A stretch of DNA of 64,000 bases from Chitinophagales bacterium (GCA_017303875.1 JAFLBP010000014.1:1-64000); one strand, 5' to 3'. Counted from the stretch's first letter, positions 1 through 7,965 are shown. Numbers and translations: made by a program. Notes: generated from the sequence alone by a model not told the origin.

Positions 1-132
1 GTAACAGCAGTTTGGCAAAATGGCGGGTTCAGTGCTAAATTTAATGGCAGTTCTTCGATTGAACTTTTGTGCAAAACCGAACATTTGTGCTTCGATTTCC
101 GCCACTTCGCCAAGCTGCAAAACGTTACCTGC
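1..132. repeat. attC-like imperfect hairpin (integron-type recombination site, truncated by window edge)
   Basis: Nested complementary boxes fold this stretch into one long hairpin: GTAAC (1-5) with GTTAC (124-128), CAGTTTGGC (8-16) with GCCAAGCTG (109-117, one mismatch), and TGGCGG (21-26) with CCGCCA (99-104). Two similar TTTGTGC words lie in the loop. Paired outer and inner boxes around a variable loop are the architecture of integron attC sites, although the outer box GTTACCT does not fit the GTTRRRY consensus. No integrase gene is in the window. The site lies just upstream of an AT-rich cassette-like gene. Confidence 0.5.
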
Positions 133-172
133 AAAGCTATGACGACACAAGCAAAAAAATAAGCAGACGAAA

Positions 173-775
173 ATGGACGAAATTTTAAGACTGACATTAC
201 CAATTTATTTTATAATCTACTTCGGACTTGCTTTCGTTTTGAAAAGCGTAATTGTTGCAAGACGAATAGGAAAAAACCCACTTGTTTTACCAAAAGACGA
301 CAGTGCATTTGGACTAATCGGACTTTATTTCAAACTGACACTTATTGCAATGTTTATTTATGTTGTAGCGTATGCTTTTTTCCCGACTTGGCACGACAAC
401 TTTTTGCCAATTATATTACTTGACAATTTAGCTGTTAAATATATCGGACTTGGACTTTTGGCGATTGCGCTTATTTGGACAATTATTGCACAAGGACATA
501 TGAAAAATTCTTGGCGAATAAGTATAGACACAGAAACAAAAACCGAACTTGTAACGGCAGGTCTTTTTAGATTATCACGAAACCCAATATTTTTTGGTAT
601 GATTTTAAGTTTGATTGGGCTATTCTTGACAACGCCAAACGCATTGACAGGGCTTTTTTTGATTTTAGGTTATATTCTTATTCAAATTCAAATCAGACTT
701 GAAGAAGAGTTTTTAACAAAGGAACACGGACAAAATTATTTGTCATACAGACAAAAAGTAAGACGACTAATATGA
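173..775 (+). CDS. Isoprenylcysteine carboxyl methyltransferase (ICMT)-family membrane protein
   Basis: This 200-residue integral membrane protein has about five hydrophobic segments. The C-terminal half carries the ICMT/PEMT signature: an RNPIFFG motif near residue 135, then a hydrophobic hairpin and a terminal Glu-Glu...Gly...Tyr...Tyr...Val-Arg pattern. Family members use SAM to methylate small or lipid-linked substrates at the membrane; the substrate here cannot be told. The gene is markedly AT-rich compared with the genes after 1.9 kb. It begins about 40 bases after the attC-like hairpin and is followed by a matching complementary box, so it reads as a mobile cassette gene. It has no operon partner. 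Confidence 0.75.
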   Translation: MDEILRLTLPIYFIIYFGLAFVLKSVIVARRIGKNPLVLPKDDSAFGLIGLYFKLTLIAMFIYVVAYAFFPTWHDNFLPIILLDNLAVKYIGLGLLAIALIWTIIAQGHMKNSWRISIDTETKTELVTAGLFRLSRNPIFFGMILSLIGLFLTTPNALTGLFLILGYILIQIQIRLEEEFLTKEHGQNYLSYRQKVRRLI

Positions 776-792
776 CGATGAAAAAAAGCCCA

Positions 793-811
793 GCAGGTAA
801 TACGGGTTTTG
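793..811 (+). repeat. Left half of a second attC-like site
   Basis: GCAGGTAAT (793-801) is the reverse complement, with one mismatch, of GTTACCTGC at 124-132. That is the relation expected between the start of an integron cassette and the first box of its own attC. CGGGTTTTG (803-811) would be the inner box. A partial match, CAAACCCG (866-873), lies inside what looks like a coding fragment, so the right half is probably lost. CTTTTGTGC at 841-849 also occurs in the loop of the first site. Confidence 0.4.
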
Positions 812-860
812 AGTCAGGCGGGCTGACGTGTAAACTTGGACTTTTGTGCTTTTATGCTTC

Positions 861-965
861 AAAGACAAACCCGAACTGTACTACAATGCACAGATGCCCG
901 GTAAAATGGTTCGGGAGGTGTGCAAACTCGACCAGGCGTTACAGGTGATCGAGTGGGGTTTATGA
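861..965 (+). pseudogene. 3' fragment of an unrecognised gene
   Basis: Read in the frame starting at 861, the sequence gives about 34 sense codons ending in TGA at 963-965, with residues such as PELYYNAQ, MPGKMV and QALQVIEWGL. Codon use is more GC-rich than in the flanking cassette genes, and no start codon or upstream body is present. It is probably the tail of a gene cut off by recombination at the cassette boundary. The family is not recognised. The stretch from 966 to 1143 holds no gene that I can support. Confidence 0.35.
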
Positions 966-1143
966 GGCATTTATTTTACAGCTTGGGGCTTGGGTACTTC
1001 TCCATAAGGCTTGCTTTTTTGCGTGTTTCTTAAAGCGCATTACCGAGCATAATATGCTTATTGTCAAGGGGTTTTAGTTTTTTTGGAAATAAAATTAACT
1101 CAAGGCGTATGCAGGTGGATTGATGGAATGTGTATATTTGGGC

Positions 1144-1830
1144 GTTATGCGTCAGCATAGACAGACGAACAAAAAATTTATAAGATGCCATTAATTCAAT
1201 GCTCCGAACAAAAACGACGAAGTTTAGAAGACTTTTATAAATCACTTATTCCAGACAAAGTCAATACGTTTGCAGACATTGGTAGTCCGATGCTAAATGT
1301 CATTAAGCTAATAAATGAAACTTTTAAAGAGACGATCATATTTGGATTAACGTCTCATGCGACTTTATTGCTTTTAGACAAAGACAGTTCATTGAGCCCT
1401 TGGTTTGTTGCCATAAATGGTCTTGAAACCGCGCCCAACGGACAAAGAAATGAGTATTACATTGAATACTTAATGGCATCGGACAAACAACCTTGGGCAG
1501 ACGCAAAAATAAAAGGGGGTACGACATCTTTGGACGAGCTAAGGACTTACATAATCATTGCCATGACCGAAAGTAAAGGTTGGACAGACAGTAACGAACT
1601 TAAAAATCTTTATCAAAGCATAAAATCTGTGGACAAATAAACGCCATACGCAAAACCCGAAAACATTATGCACCATTTTAAGACAACCCAACAAAGATGA
1701 AACAATGGACATGGAAATAATGGAAACTGGGTACAAGTTTCTTTGGCAGCATACTGAACGACCTGACCAAAATAAATATCACCCGGAAAAAAAGGATGAA
1801 TAAAAAGCGACCGCATAACACACGTTTGGC
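1144..1830. mobile_element. Second cassette-like unit with complementary end boxes
   Basis: GTTATGCG (1144-1151) and CGCATAAC (1812-1819) are exact reverse complements enclosing a single AT-rich gene. The right box is followed by GTTTGGC and AAAAGAGCC (1824-1839), which resembles the GTTTGGC and AAAATGGCG at the start of the first hairpin. The matching right arm is missing before the next chromosomal gene ends at 1899. Bases 1641-1811 and 1831-1898 hold no ORF I can support. This is the same logic as an integron cassette (TTRRRY start complementary to its own R'' box), but the site is truncated. Confidence 0.45.
1185..1640 (+). CDS. Hypothetical protein in cassette-like unit
   Basis: A 151-residue, AT-rich ORF with an ATG start about 35 bases inside the left cassette box. 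It has no signal peptide and no convincing membrane span; the central IIFGLTSHATLLLLD stretch looks like a buried strand or helix. It is moderately charged and probably cytosolic. I recognise no domain. Its support is its length, clean start, AT-rich codon use distinct from the chromosome, and its central place between two exactly complementary boxes, as expected for a single-gene cassette. Confidence 0.5.
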   Translation: MPLIQCSEQKRRSLEDFYKSLIPDKVNTFADIGSPMLNVIKLINETFKETIIFGLTSHATLLLLDKDSSLSPWFVAINGLETAPNGQRNEYYIEYLMASDKQPWADAKIKGGTTSLDELRTYIIIAMTESKGWTDSNELKNLYQSIKSVDK

Positions 1831-1898
1831 AAAAGAGCCAGCTCTGCTCCCCGCAGACACACTTTTTTGAAACAGCCCCGCAAAAAAACACCCACCAC

Positions 1899-2801
1899 TC
1901 ACCTATACACCCGCAAATACATTTCCTGCTTTGCCCCAAATTGCCGCCGCACCCGCTCGATGCCGGGTTGCATACTGCCGGCAAAATCAAAAATGGGCAC
2001 TTGCAAGGTGTTTTTGGCGTAAACGATGGCCTCCCAGGCCAACAGAATCCCGGCGCCGCTGTTGCGCAAGGCCGGATCCTCGCCTGCCATCAGGTAATAT
2101 GCGCGCTGCTGATCCCAGATCAGGTAGGCAAGCGCAGCAATAGCGCCGCTTTCCCGCTCGCAGACACTCAGTATCAGGCGCTGCTGCCGGGCGACAAGCG
2201 CCGCGTCCAATTTTTCTAAAAACGCTACGCTGACCGGCGCTTTCAGTCCCTGCCGGGTGTACGACAGGTCGTGAATTCGCAAAAAATCCGCCGGACTCAA
2301 GGGCGTTTCACGCAGCTCCATAAGCGTTTGCGCCTTGGGTATTTTCTGATTGCGGTAGTCGGGCGCGAGGTTGTCGCGCAGGGTTTCGAGGCTTTGGTTC
2401 AGGTCCAGCACGTAGGAATAACGGGTCGTTTGGCGGTATTTTTTCCAGTAAAACGGCAGCCAGTTATCGGCGCTGTAATTGAAGTCCTGGGAGTAGGCGA
2501 TAAACCTCGGAAGTGCATCCACCAAGCTTTTCAGCAGGCTTGTCGCCTTCATGGGCGCGCGCCATTCCGGCCGCAGGTAAGGCCCCATAAAACGCCCCAG
2601 CAAGGGCATGGTCACGTATTTGAACGGCCCGATTTTTTTATAAAAAAAAGGCAGTACCCCGGCTATTTGCTCGCGTTTGTACACCACCACTGCGTCCCAT
2701 TGTCCGCCAGCACACACGGCATCCAAATACCAGTGTTGCATAAATACCGGAAAATCGGGCGGCGCCTGCCGGCAAAATTCGATGTACGCAGTTTTATCCA
2801 T
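1899..2801 (-). CDS. FemAB/BioF2-like GNAT acyltransferase
   Basis: A 300-residue protein; the start is taken at 2801 (MDKTAYIEF) because the longer reading would run into the upstream gene, which stops at 2804. The C-terminal part carries the FemAB-type GNAT pattern: a strand with an acidic, small-residue motif (YYLMAGEDP), a helix and the FDFAGSMQPGIE segment before a Phe-Gly-Ala end. Such proteins transfer acyl or aminoacyl groups, often for envelope or exopolysaccharide building; the substrate is unknown here. It sits two bases downstream of the BamA-like gene and is probably co-transcribed with it. Confidence 0.7.
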   Translation of the reverse strand: MDKTAYIEFCRQAPPDFPVFMQHWYLDAVCAGGQWDAVVVYKREQIAGVLPFFYKKIGPFKYVTMPLLGRFMGPYLRPEWRAPMKATSLLKSLVDALPRFIAYSQDFNYSADNWLPFYWKKYRQTTRYSYVLDLNQSLETLRDNLAPDYRNQKIPKAQTLMELRETPLSPADFLRIHDLSYTRQGLKAPVSVAFLEKLDAALVARQQRLILSVCERESGAIAALAYLIWDQQRAYYLMAGEDPALRNSGAGILLAWEAIVYAKNTLQVPIFDFAGSMQPGIERVRRQFGAKQEMYLRVYR

Positions 2802-2803
2802 GT

Positions 2804-4270
2804 TTAAAAACCGGCGTCGATGCGCAGGAAAAAGCCCGACTCCCCGAGGTCGTTGCGGCTCCATTCCATGCGGATGGATTTATCATAATACAAGATCGCA
2901 TCCAACCCCAGGCCGTAGCCGTAAATGAGGCGGTTGGTCAGCGGATTATTCGCCCCGTAGTGCGGGTCATTGGCGTAGCCGGTATCGTTGTTGGCCGAAA
3001 GGTAGAGTTTTACCGGCAGTACCTTAAACGCCTTTAAGGGCATAAATTTTCCGAAATTTATAGAAAAATCAAAGGCTTTGTAGTGAAATGCCGTTCGCAG
3101 CAAGCCGTAATCCAATCCGTCGAGCACATAATATTCATAGCCGCGCACAAACGAGCCGCCATAGCCAAGGCCCTGATTGTTGTAATAGGGCGGTCGGCGG
3201 CGCGGCAGCGAGGTACGCCCCGACAGGCGCACTTCAATACTCAGGTTTTTGGTAAAAACGGGGTGGTAATATTCATACGTGCCAAAAAGCCGGACAATGC
3301 GCAGGTTGTCGCCCGGCAAAAGGCCGTTGACGCGGGCCTCAACGGTGCTGAGCCAGCCCTTGATGGGGTAAGGCCGTATGTCGCGCCGGTCGACGGTCCA
3401 GTTGTAAATAAAACTCAGGTGGCGTTGGCGGAGGCTGTTGTTGAGAAAAAAATCAGTATTGCGCACAAGCACGGAGTCGCTGATGCGGTTGTCGTAAAAT
3501 TCGAGGGTAAAGGTCTGGCTTGCAAAGAGTTTGGGCCGGTACTGCATGCTCAGTCCGGCGGTGAAGCGCGTAATTTGCCAGGCATCGGGGTTTCGGTAAA
3601 AGAGCAGTTTGTTTTCTGCGGTTCGGTACGACACTTCCCGGGCGCGGTTGTAGGCGATGTTGCCGGAGATGCCGAGGGTTTGTTTGCGGTTGATATTGGC
3701 CCGGCGGTAGCTGACTTCGTATTTATTGGTATAGCCGAATTGCAATTTTAGTTTCAGCTGGTCGGCATTGCCGGTGAGGTTGACGTGGTTGAGGTCCAGG
3801 CCGTAATTGACGCGTTTGAGCGAACGGTTAAATTCATTCCACCAGACATTAAAATTCCGGTCGGCCAGTTCAAATAAAGGCGCCGGATAAATAAACCAGG
3901 TTTCGGTCAGTTTTAGGTGTAAAACCAGGTGATTACCGGGTTTCCATTCGCGGACATTAAATTTGGAATGGGTAAAAATGCCGAGATTCATTACCCGAAG
4001 CCGGTTGAATTCCAGTATATCGCTGAGCCGGCCCATGGGCAGGGAGTCGCCGGTTTTAAATTGTAACTCCCTCAAAATCAGGCGTTCTTTGGTTTTTATA
4101 TTGCCTTCCACGAGGATAGAATCAATATAAACCCAGGCTTCGGGCGCCTGCGCCCGAAGCAATAAGTTGCTGCTGCAAAGCAATATAGCAACAAGTATCC
4201 GAAACCGGATGACGGCGCGAGCGTCCCTGCCCCAGCCCGAAAATCGCGCCCTGCTGAAAATTCTAATCAC
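2804..4270 (-). CDS. BamA/TamA-superfamily outer-membrane beta-barrel protein
   Basis: 488 residues from a GTG start at 4270. A basic N-terminus and hydrophobic stretch (about residues 20-40, ending RAQA) look like a Sec signal. A single POTRA-like domain follows (about residues 46-105, with VEGNIKTKERLILREL). The rest is rich in alternating aromatic strands and ends in a terminal aromatic residue (DAGF), as in BamA/Omp85 barrels. One POTRA is fewer than BamA has, which suggests a TamA-like or patatin-less surface-antigen role in placing proteins or lipids at the outer membrane. It is divergent from the coiled-coil gene at 4503. Confidence 0.7.
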   Translation of the reverse strand: MIRIFSRARFSGWGRDARAVIRFRILVAILLCSSNLLLRAQAPEAWVYIDSILVEGNIKTKERLILRELQFKTGDSLPMGRLSDILEFNRLRVMNLGIFTHSKFNVREWKPGNHLVLHLKLTETWFIYPAPLFELADRNFNVWWNEFNRSLKRVNYGLDLNHVNLTGNADQLKLKLQFGYTNKYEVSYRRANINRKQTLGISGNIAYNRAREVSYRTAENKLLFYRNPDAWQITRFTAGLSMQYRPKLFASQTFTLEFYDNRISDSVLVRNTDFFLNNSLRQRHLSFIYNWTVDRRDIRPYPIKGWLSTVEARVNGLLPGDNLRIVRLFGTYEYYHPVFTKNLSIEVRLSGRTSLPRRRPPYYNNQGLGYGGSFVRGYEYYVLDGLDYGLLRTAFHYKAFDFSINFGKFMPLKAFKVLPVKLYLSANNDTGYANDPHYGANNPLTNRLIYGYGLGLDAILYYDKSIRMEWSRNDLGESGFFLRIDAGF

Positions 4271-4305
4271 CCGGATTGCAATATTTTGATTATCAGAAAA
4301 TTAAG

Positions 4306-4313
4306 TATATTTG
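4306..4313 (+). promoter_or_regulatory. Bacteroidota -7 box TATATTTG
   Basis: TATATTTG matches the TAnnTTTG -7 consensus of Bacteroidota sigma-ABfr promoters. It reads toward the coiled-coil gene at 4503. The leader would be about 190 bases and would contain the inverted repeat at 4398-4477. Confidence 0.5.
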
Positions 4314-4397
4314 CGGGCCTAAAATACGTCTGGCCTGCTTTTTGTCCAGACAAAACAACGAAAAAAAGTGTGTATTCTGGGTTTGTTGCGGGTTTTC

Positions 4398-4477
4398 GTG
4401 TTTCAGTGTTTGGGTATTTTTGTGTTTTATGCCTGCATCCCCCACGCAAACACGAAAATCCATAAACACTAAAACAC
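4398..4477. repeat. Intergenic inverted repeat, GTGTTT word family
   Basis: Arms 4398-4427 and 4448-4477 are complementary at about 25 of 30 positions. Both are built from GTGTTT-type words (AAACAC on the other arm). The repeat ends 25 bases before the start codon at 4503, so it would fold in the 5' leader. The same words build the longer repeat at 29213-29306. Confidence 0.7.
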
Positions 4478-4502
4478 TCAGTTTACACAGTTCAAGCGCA
4501 GT

Positions 4503-5396
4503 ATGGAAGCATTACTTCAGGATCCGGTGTTTAAGGGCTTGCTATGGTCCATTTTCGCCGTCTTTGGCATCATCGTCGGATGGTTGCTGCGTGCTGCATT
4601 TCCCGAAAAAAAATTGGCCCAAACCCTCGAACGGGTGGAACAGGAACGCAACACCGTAGCGCGCCTTTATTCCCAACTCAAAAGACAATACGAGTACCGC
4701 GAGGCCGATGCCAAAAAAGCCGACCTTGAGCTGGAAAACCTCCGCGATCAGGTACTGAGCCTGGAAAATGCTCAAAAACAACGGCAAAACCAGGAGCGAC
4801 AACTCCAGATCAATACCCAACGCGCCGAAAACAACGCCCGCCTGTATCAGGAAAAAGTACAGGGCCTCGAAGAAGCTACCCGGCAATTGCGCCGTCGAAA
4901 CACCGAAATGGAATCGGAAATGCAGCGCCTCCAGGCTGAAATTGAAAGCTGGGAACAGTTTGGCAGCGAATTTAATGCCCTGCGCCAGCGCCTGCTCCGC
5001 TTTGAACAACAAGCCCTCCAACTCGATAAAGAACGCCAAAGCCTCCGCCAACAACTCGAAGCCGCCCGCATCGAAGTGGAAAACCTCCAGCTCGAACTCC
5101 TGCAATCGCGCAGCGCCGCCACACAACGACAGCATAATGCCGCAGCAGCCGACAACAAAGGCGGCCCGGCAAGTCCCGAACAATACGACGACCTGAAGAT
5201 CATCAACGGCATCAGCCCCTTCGCCGAACAACAACTGCACGCCCTCGGAATCAATTCCTTTCTGCAAATCAGCCGTTGGGACGACGAAGCCATCATCGCT
5301 TTCGCCAAAGCACTCGGCGTCAGCCCCGGAAAAATTTATCAGGAAGACTGGGTTGGTCAGGCCACCCTGCTCTCCAGCGCCGGCCATGCCGGCTGA
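4503..5396 (+). CDS. Membrane-anchored coiled-coil protein with C-terminal helix-hairpin-helix-like domain
   Basis: 297 residues. One transmembrane helix (about residues 11-31) is followed by a long Gln/Glu/Arg-rich coiled coil (about 37-205), a low-complexity linker, and a C-terminal domain (about 228-290) with LKIINGISPFAEQQL and two further short helices. That tail resembles the helix-hairpin-helix/H3TH module seen in proteins annotated as predicted flap-endonuclease-like five-prime domain fusions. Its role is unknown; it could be a cytoplasmic scaffold held at the inner membrane. An HxlR gene follows after 24 bases. Confidence 0.6.
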   Translation: MEALLQDPVFKGLLWSIFAVFGIIVGWLLRAAFPEKKLAQTLERVEQERNTVARLYSQLKRQYEYREADAKKADLELENLRDQVLSLENAQKQRQNQERQLQINTQRAENNARLYQEKVQGLEEATRQLRRRNTEMESEMQRLQAEIESWEQFGSEFNALRQRLLRFEQQALQLDKERQSLRQQLEAARIEVENLQLELLQSRSAATQRQHNAAAADNKGGPASPEQYDDLKIINGISPFAEQQLHALGINSFLQISRWDDEAIIAFAKALGVSPGKIYQEDWVGQATLLSSAGHAG

Positions 5397-5420
5397 GTCC
5401 TCCTCTGAACTGCCCTCACC

Positions 5421-5762
5421 ATGCCCGATTTTATTCACAACGGAAAAGTATACTACAACCCCGTCGAACTGACCATGGATCAGCTCGGTGGCGCCTGGAA
5501 AATGCCAATCCTGTGGCGTTTGCAATCCCGCACCTATCGCTATAGCGAATTAAAAAAAGATATTCCCCATATCTCCGACAAAATGCTCACCATCCAGCTC
5601 CGCGAGCTGGAGCGCGACGGCTATATTCATCGGATGGTGTTCGCAATCGTTCCTCCCCGCACCGAATATTCCCTGACGGAACACGGCAAAACCGCCATTC
5701 CGCTCATCGAAGCCATTCGGAATTACGGCCTTGGGTTGATGAAAAAAGCAGGGATAGAATAG
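5421..5762 (+). CDS. HxlR-family winged-helix transcriptional regulator
   Basis: 113 residues, the usual HxlR length. The signature segment DQLGGAWKMPILWRL (about residues 18-32) begins the winged-helix domain, and the wing carries RELERDGYIHR and PPRTEYSLTEHG. HxlR proteins are dimeric regulators that often respond to reactive carbonyls, quinones or redox signals. No typical target (oxidoreductase, nitroreductase) is adjacent. No cysteine is seen in the N-terminal region, so a thiol switch there is unlikely. Confidence 0.85.
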   Translation: MPDFIHNGKVYYNPVELTMDQLGGAWKMPILWRLQSRTYRYSELKKDIPHISDKMLTIQLRELERDGYIHRMVFAIVPPRTEYSLTEHGKTAIPLIEAIRNYGLGLMKKAGIE

Positions 5763-5809
5763 GCGCGGCTTGTTAGGTGCATTTATGGCTACATTTATCA
5801 ATTTTATAC

Positions 5810-5817
5810 TATATTTG
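5810..5817 (+). promoter_or_regulatory. -7 box TATATTTG
   Basis: Exact TAnnTTTG match 31 bases before a 30-codon ORF at 5848, in a gap that otherwise holds no gene. Confidence 0.4.
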
Positions 5818-5847
5818 TAGCACCTTCTGCTTCCTAAATAAGGGCAA

Positions 5848-5940
5848 ATGAATATTTTTGATTTAAAACAACAGTGCCCGGTGAACAAAATTGATGTAAA
5901 TGGTTCGCGTATGGTTTATCCATGTGCCATCATTGATTAG
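5848..5940 (+). CDS. Possible small protein (30 residues)
   Basis: A short ORF (MNIFDLKQQCP...YPCAIID) with an ATG, a purine-rich AAGGG eight bases upstream and a -7-like box at 5810. It has two Cys-Pro or Pro-Cys pairs. It resembles no protein I know. It could be a real microprotein, a leader peptide or the remains of a longer gene; support rests only on the promoter/RBS arrangement. Confidence 0.25.
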   Translation: MNIFDLKQQCPVNKIDVNGSRMVYPCAIID

Positions 5941-5952
5941 TTCCACAATTTT

Positions 5953-5972
5953 TTCCGCATTCCGCACTCCGC
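5953..5972. repeat. Single arm of the GCATTCCGC word family
   Basis: The 20 bases here are identical to 42472-42491 in the gap after the T9SS cargo gene. The word ATTCCGC/ACTCCGC is repeated. No inverted partner is seen nearby. It lies 49 bases before the DUF3127 gene. Confidence 0.6.
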
Positions 5973-6020
5973 ATTCCCCATTCGGTTTACCTTTGGGCAA
6001 AATTTACCTATACCAGCACT

Positions 6021-6413
6021 ATGGCTTTTGAAGTAGAGGGCAAACTGCACCGCCTTTTCGCAACCGAACAAAAATCTGCCAGCTTCCAGACCCGCGAGTT
6101 TGTACTTGAGGTGCCGGACGGCAACTACCCCCAACTCATCAAATTTCAGGCAGTGCAGGAGCGTTGCAGCCTGCTCGACGCTTTCCGCGAAGGCGAACGC
6201 ATCAAAGTTTCTTTCGACCTCCGCGGCCGGGAGTGGAACGGCAAATACCTGACCAACCTCAATGCCTGGCGCATAGACCGCGCCGGCGACGAAGGCAGCG
6301 GCAGCACAAGCGGCGCAAGCCAGCCAAACAACGCCGATAACAGCTTCCCTGCCGACCCCTTCCCCAACTACAACGAAGCACCTCCGCTTAATACCGACGA
6401 CCTTCCGTTCTAA
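6021..6413 (+). CDS. DUF3127 protein with SSB-like acidic C-terminal tip
   Basis: 130 residues. The first about 95 form an OB-like beta-rich domain typical of DUF3127 (FEVEGKLHRLF...KFQAVQERC...RIKVSFDLRGREW). The tail is low-complexity (Gly/Ser/Asn/Pro) and ends NTDDLPF. This mimics the flexible linker and acidic Asp-Asp-x-Pro-Phe tip by which SSB recruits DNA-repair and replication enzymes. I infer a single-strand nucleic-acid-binding role. The hpt gene starts nine bases after its stop. Confidence 0.8.
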   Translation: MAFEVEGKLHRLFATEQKSASFQTREFVLEVPDGNYPQLIKFQAVQERCSLLDAFREGERIKVSFDLRGREWNGKYLTNLNAWRIDRAGDEGSGSTSGASQPNNADNSFPADPFPNYNEAPPLNTDDLPF

Positions 6414-6422
6414 CCCATTCCT

Positions 6423-6965
6423 ATGACGGCGTCTGTTCAAATCCGCGACCTGCACTTCGTGCCCATGCTTTCCGAGGCGGAAGTGCAAGCGCGCGTGCAA
6501 GCCCTTGGCGAAGCCCTCAGCGCGCGCTTTAAAGGCGAAACGCCGCTGTTTATCAGTATTTTAAGTGGCGCATTTGTATTCGCCTCCGACCTTATTCGCG
6601 CCTACGAAGGCAACTGCGAAATCGGCTTTGTAAAACTCAAATCCTACACCGGAACCCGCAGTACCGGCGATGTTCAGACGGTCATGGGGCTTGAAAAAGA
6701 CCTCAGCGGCCGGCATATCGTCGTGGTGGAAGACATTATAGACACCGGCCGAACGCTGCATTTTTTCCTTGAACACCTCCGCAGTTTCAATCCTGCATCC
6801 CTTTGCACCGTCACTTTCCTGCGCAAACCCGAAGCCGCACAGTTTGAGGTACCCGTAGATTATATTGGTTTTGATATTGAAGATAAATTCGTGGTGGGTT
6901 ACGGATTGGACTATGACGGCCTGGGCCGCAACATTCCCGGCGTGTACGTGCTCGCTGAGCAGTAG
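6423..6965 (+). CDS. hpt: Hypoxanthine phosphoribosyltransferase
   Basis: 180 residues, normal for the family. It converts hypoxanthine (and guanine) with PRPP to IMP or GMP in purine salvage in the cytosol. The PRPP-binding loop is clear: VVVVEDIIDTGRTL (about residues 98-111), with the two acidic residues and the TGRTL phosphate loop. The flexible-loop region around SYTGTRSTG is also present, as are C-terminal VGYGLDYDGLGRN residues that pair with the base. It follows the DUF3127 gene closely, so co-transcription is likely. Confidence 0.93.
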   Translation: MTASVQIRDLHFVPMLSEAEVQARVQALGEALSARFKGETPLFISILSGAFVFASDLIRAYEGNCEIGFVKLKSYTGTRSTGDVQTVMGLEKDLSGRHIVVVEDIIDTGRTLHFFLEHLRSFNPASLCTVTFLRKPEAAQFEVPVDYIGFDIEDKFVVGYGLDYDGLGRNIPGVYVLAEQ

Positions 6966-6982
6966 ATAAGTTCTGACGGGCA

Positions 6983-7015
6983 TTTGGAGCATATTCCGAT
7001 TTTTTACTACGTTTG
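6983..7015 (+). promoter_or_regulatory. Promoter of the aldose epimerase gene
   Basis: TTTG (6983-6986), a 21-base spacer and TACGTTTG (7008-7015) match the Bacteroidota consensus TTTG-N19-21-TAnnTTTG on both elements. The start codon at 7033 gives a leader of roughly ten bases. Confidence 0.6.
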
Positions 7016-7032
7016 CCCTAAACTATACTGCA

Positions 7033-7965
7033 ATGCTCTTCGAACTACGACAAGCTTCCTTTGGACCATATACCCGCTTTGATCTTGTTCACGAAACAAG
7101 CAACACCGGTTTTGCTATTGTGCCCGAACGCGGCGCCACCGTTTTGGAAATCCGTTTTCAGGGACAAAATATACTCGACGGCTACAACAGCCCGGAAGAA
7201 CTTGAAGCCGCCAAATGGGGCAAAAGCGCGGTGCTTTTTCCTTTCCCCAACCGCCTCGATGGCGGACGCTACACCTGGAACGGAGCAACGTATACCTTCC
7301 CGATCAATAATGCCGCAACCGGCAACGCCATTCACGGCTTCGCACGCGACCATGCCTTTGAAGTGGTACAGGTGCAATTAGAGGCCACACGGGCAAGCCT
7401 GCACTGCCGCTTCAGCTATGGCGGCGAACACGCTTTTTATCCTTTTCCATTGGATTTGGATTTGATTTTTTCCATTGATCTGAAAGGCGAATTTTCCCTC
7501 GACGTCCGTTGCCGCAACCGGCACTCGAACGCCATCCCGGTAGGGTTTGGCTGGCATCCGTATTTTAAATTGGATAAAAATGCCGATGCGCACCGCCTGC
7601 AATTGCCGGCAGCTTCAATGGTGGCCATCAATGACCGGATGATTCCCACCGGCCCCCTGCAAGCGTATGCTGCTTTTGAAAAACGCAGCCGTCTCGACGA
7701 GACTTTTTTAGATAATTGCTTCAAAACTGCCGCTGCAAAAGGTGCATATCGTTTGGCGCTGGCCGGCCGCCGCGGCAAAGTAGCCGTTAAGGCCTCGGCT
7801 TCCGATATGCCTTATTTTCAGGTGTTTACCCCTCCGCACCGCGAAAGCGTTGCGCTCGAACCGATGTCCTGCAACGTCAATGCCTTCAACAATGGCGATG
7901 GCCTGGTAAGGCTCGAATCGGGTAAAGTCTGGAAAGCTAAAATGACTATTCAATACAAGCGGTAG
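7033..7965 (+). CDS. Aldose 1-epimerase (galactose mutarotase-like)
   Basis: 310 residues with the galactose-mutarotase fold. Conserved pieces are FPFPNRLDGGRYTWNG near residue 75, the first catalytic His in AIHGFARD (about residue 98), the second His in GWHPYFKL (about 176), and the general-base Glu in VALEPMS (about 278). It interconverts alpha and beta anomers of aldoses; a glucose-6-phosphate epimerase role is also possible. The glgB gene follows after 33 bases, which places it in glycogen or hexose metabolism. Confidence 0.85.
   Translation: MLFELRQASFGPYTRFDLVHETSNTGFAIVPERGATVLEIRFQGQNILDGYNSPEELEAAKWGKSAVLFPFPNRLDGGRYTWNGATYTFPINNAATGNAIHGFARDHAFEVVQVQLEATRASLHCRFSYGGEHAFYPFPLDLDLIFSIDLKGEFSLDVRCRNRHSNAIPVGFGWHPYFKLDKNADAHRLQLPAASMVAINDRMIPTGPLQAYAAFEKRSRLDETFLDNCFKTAAAKGAYRLALAGRRGKVAVKASASDMPYFQVFTPPHRESVALEPMSCNVNAFNNGDGLVRLESGKVWKAKMTIQYKR

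Noticed and set aside
4542..5525. 327-residue ORF antisense to the coiled-coil gene
   Set aside because: Phe/Ala/Gly-rich shadow of a Gln/Glu-rich coiled-coil frame; no start context, domain or signal.
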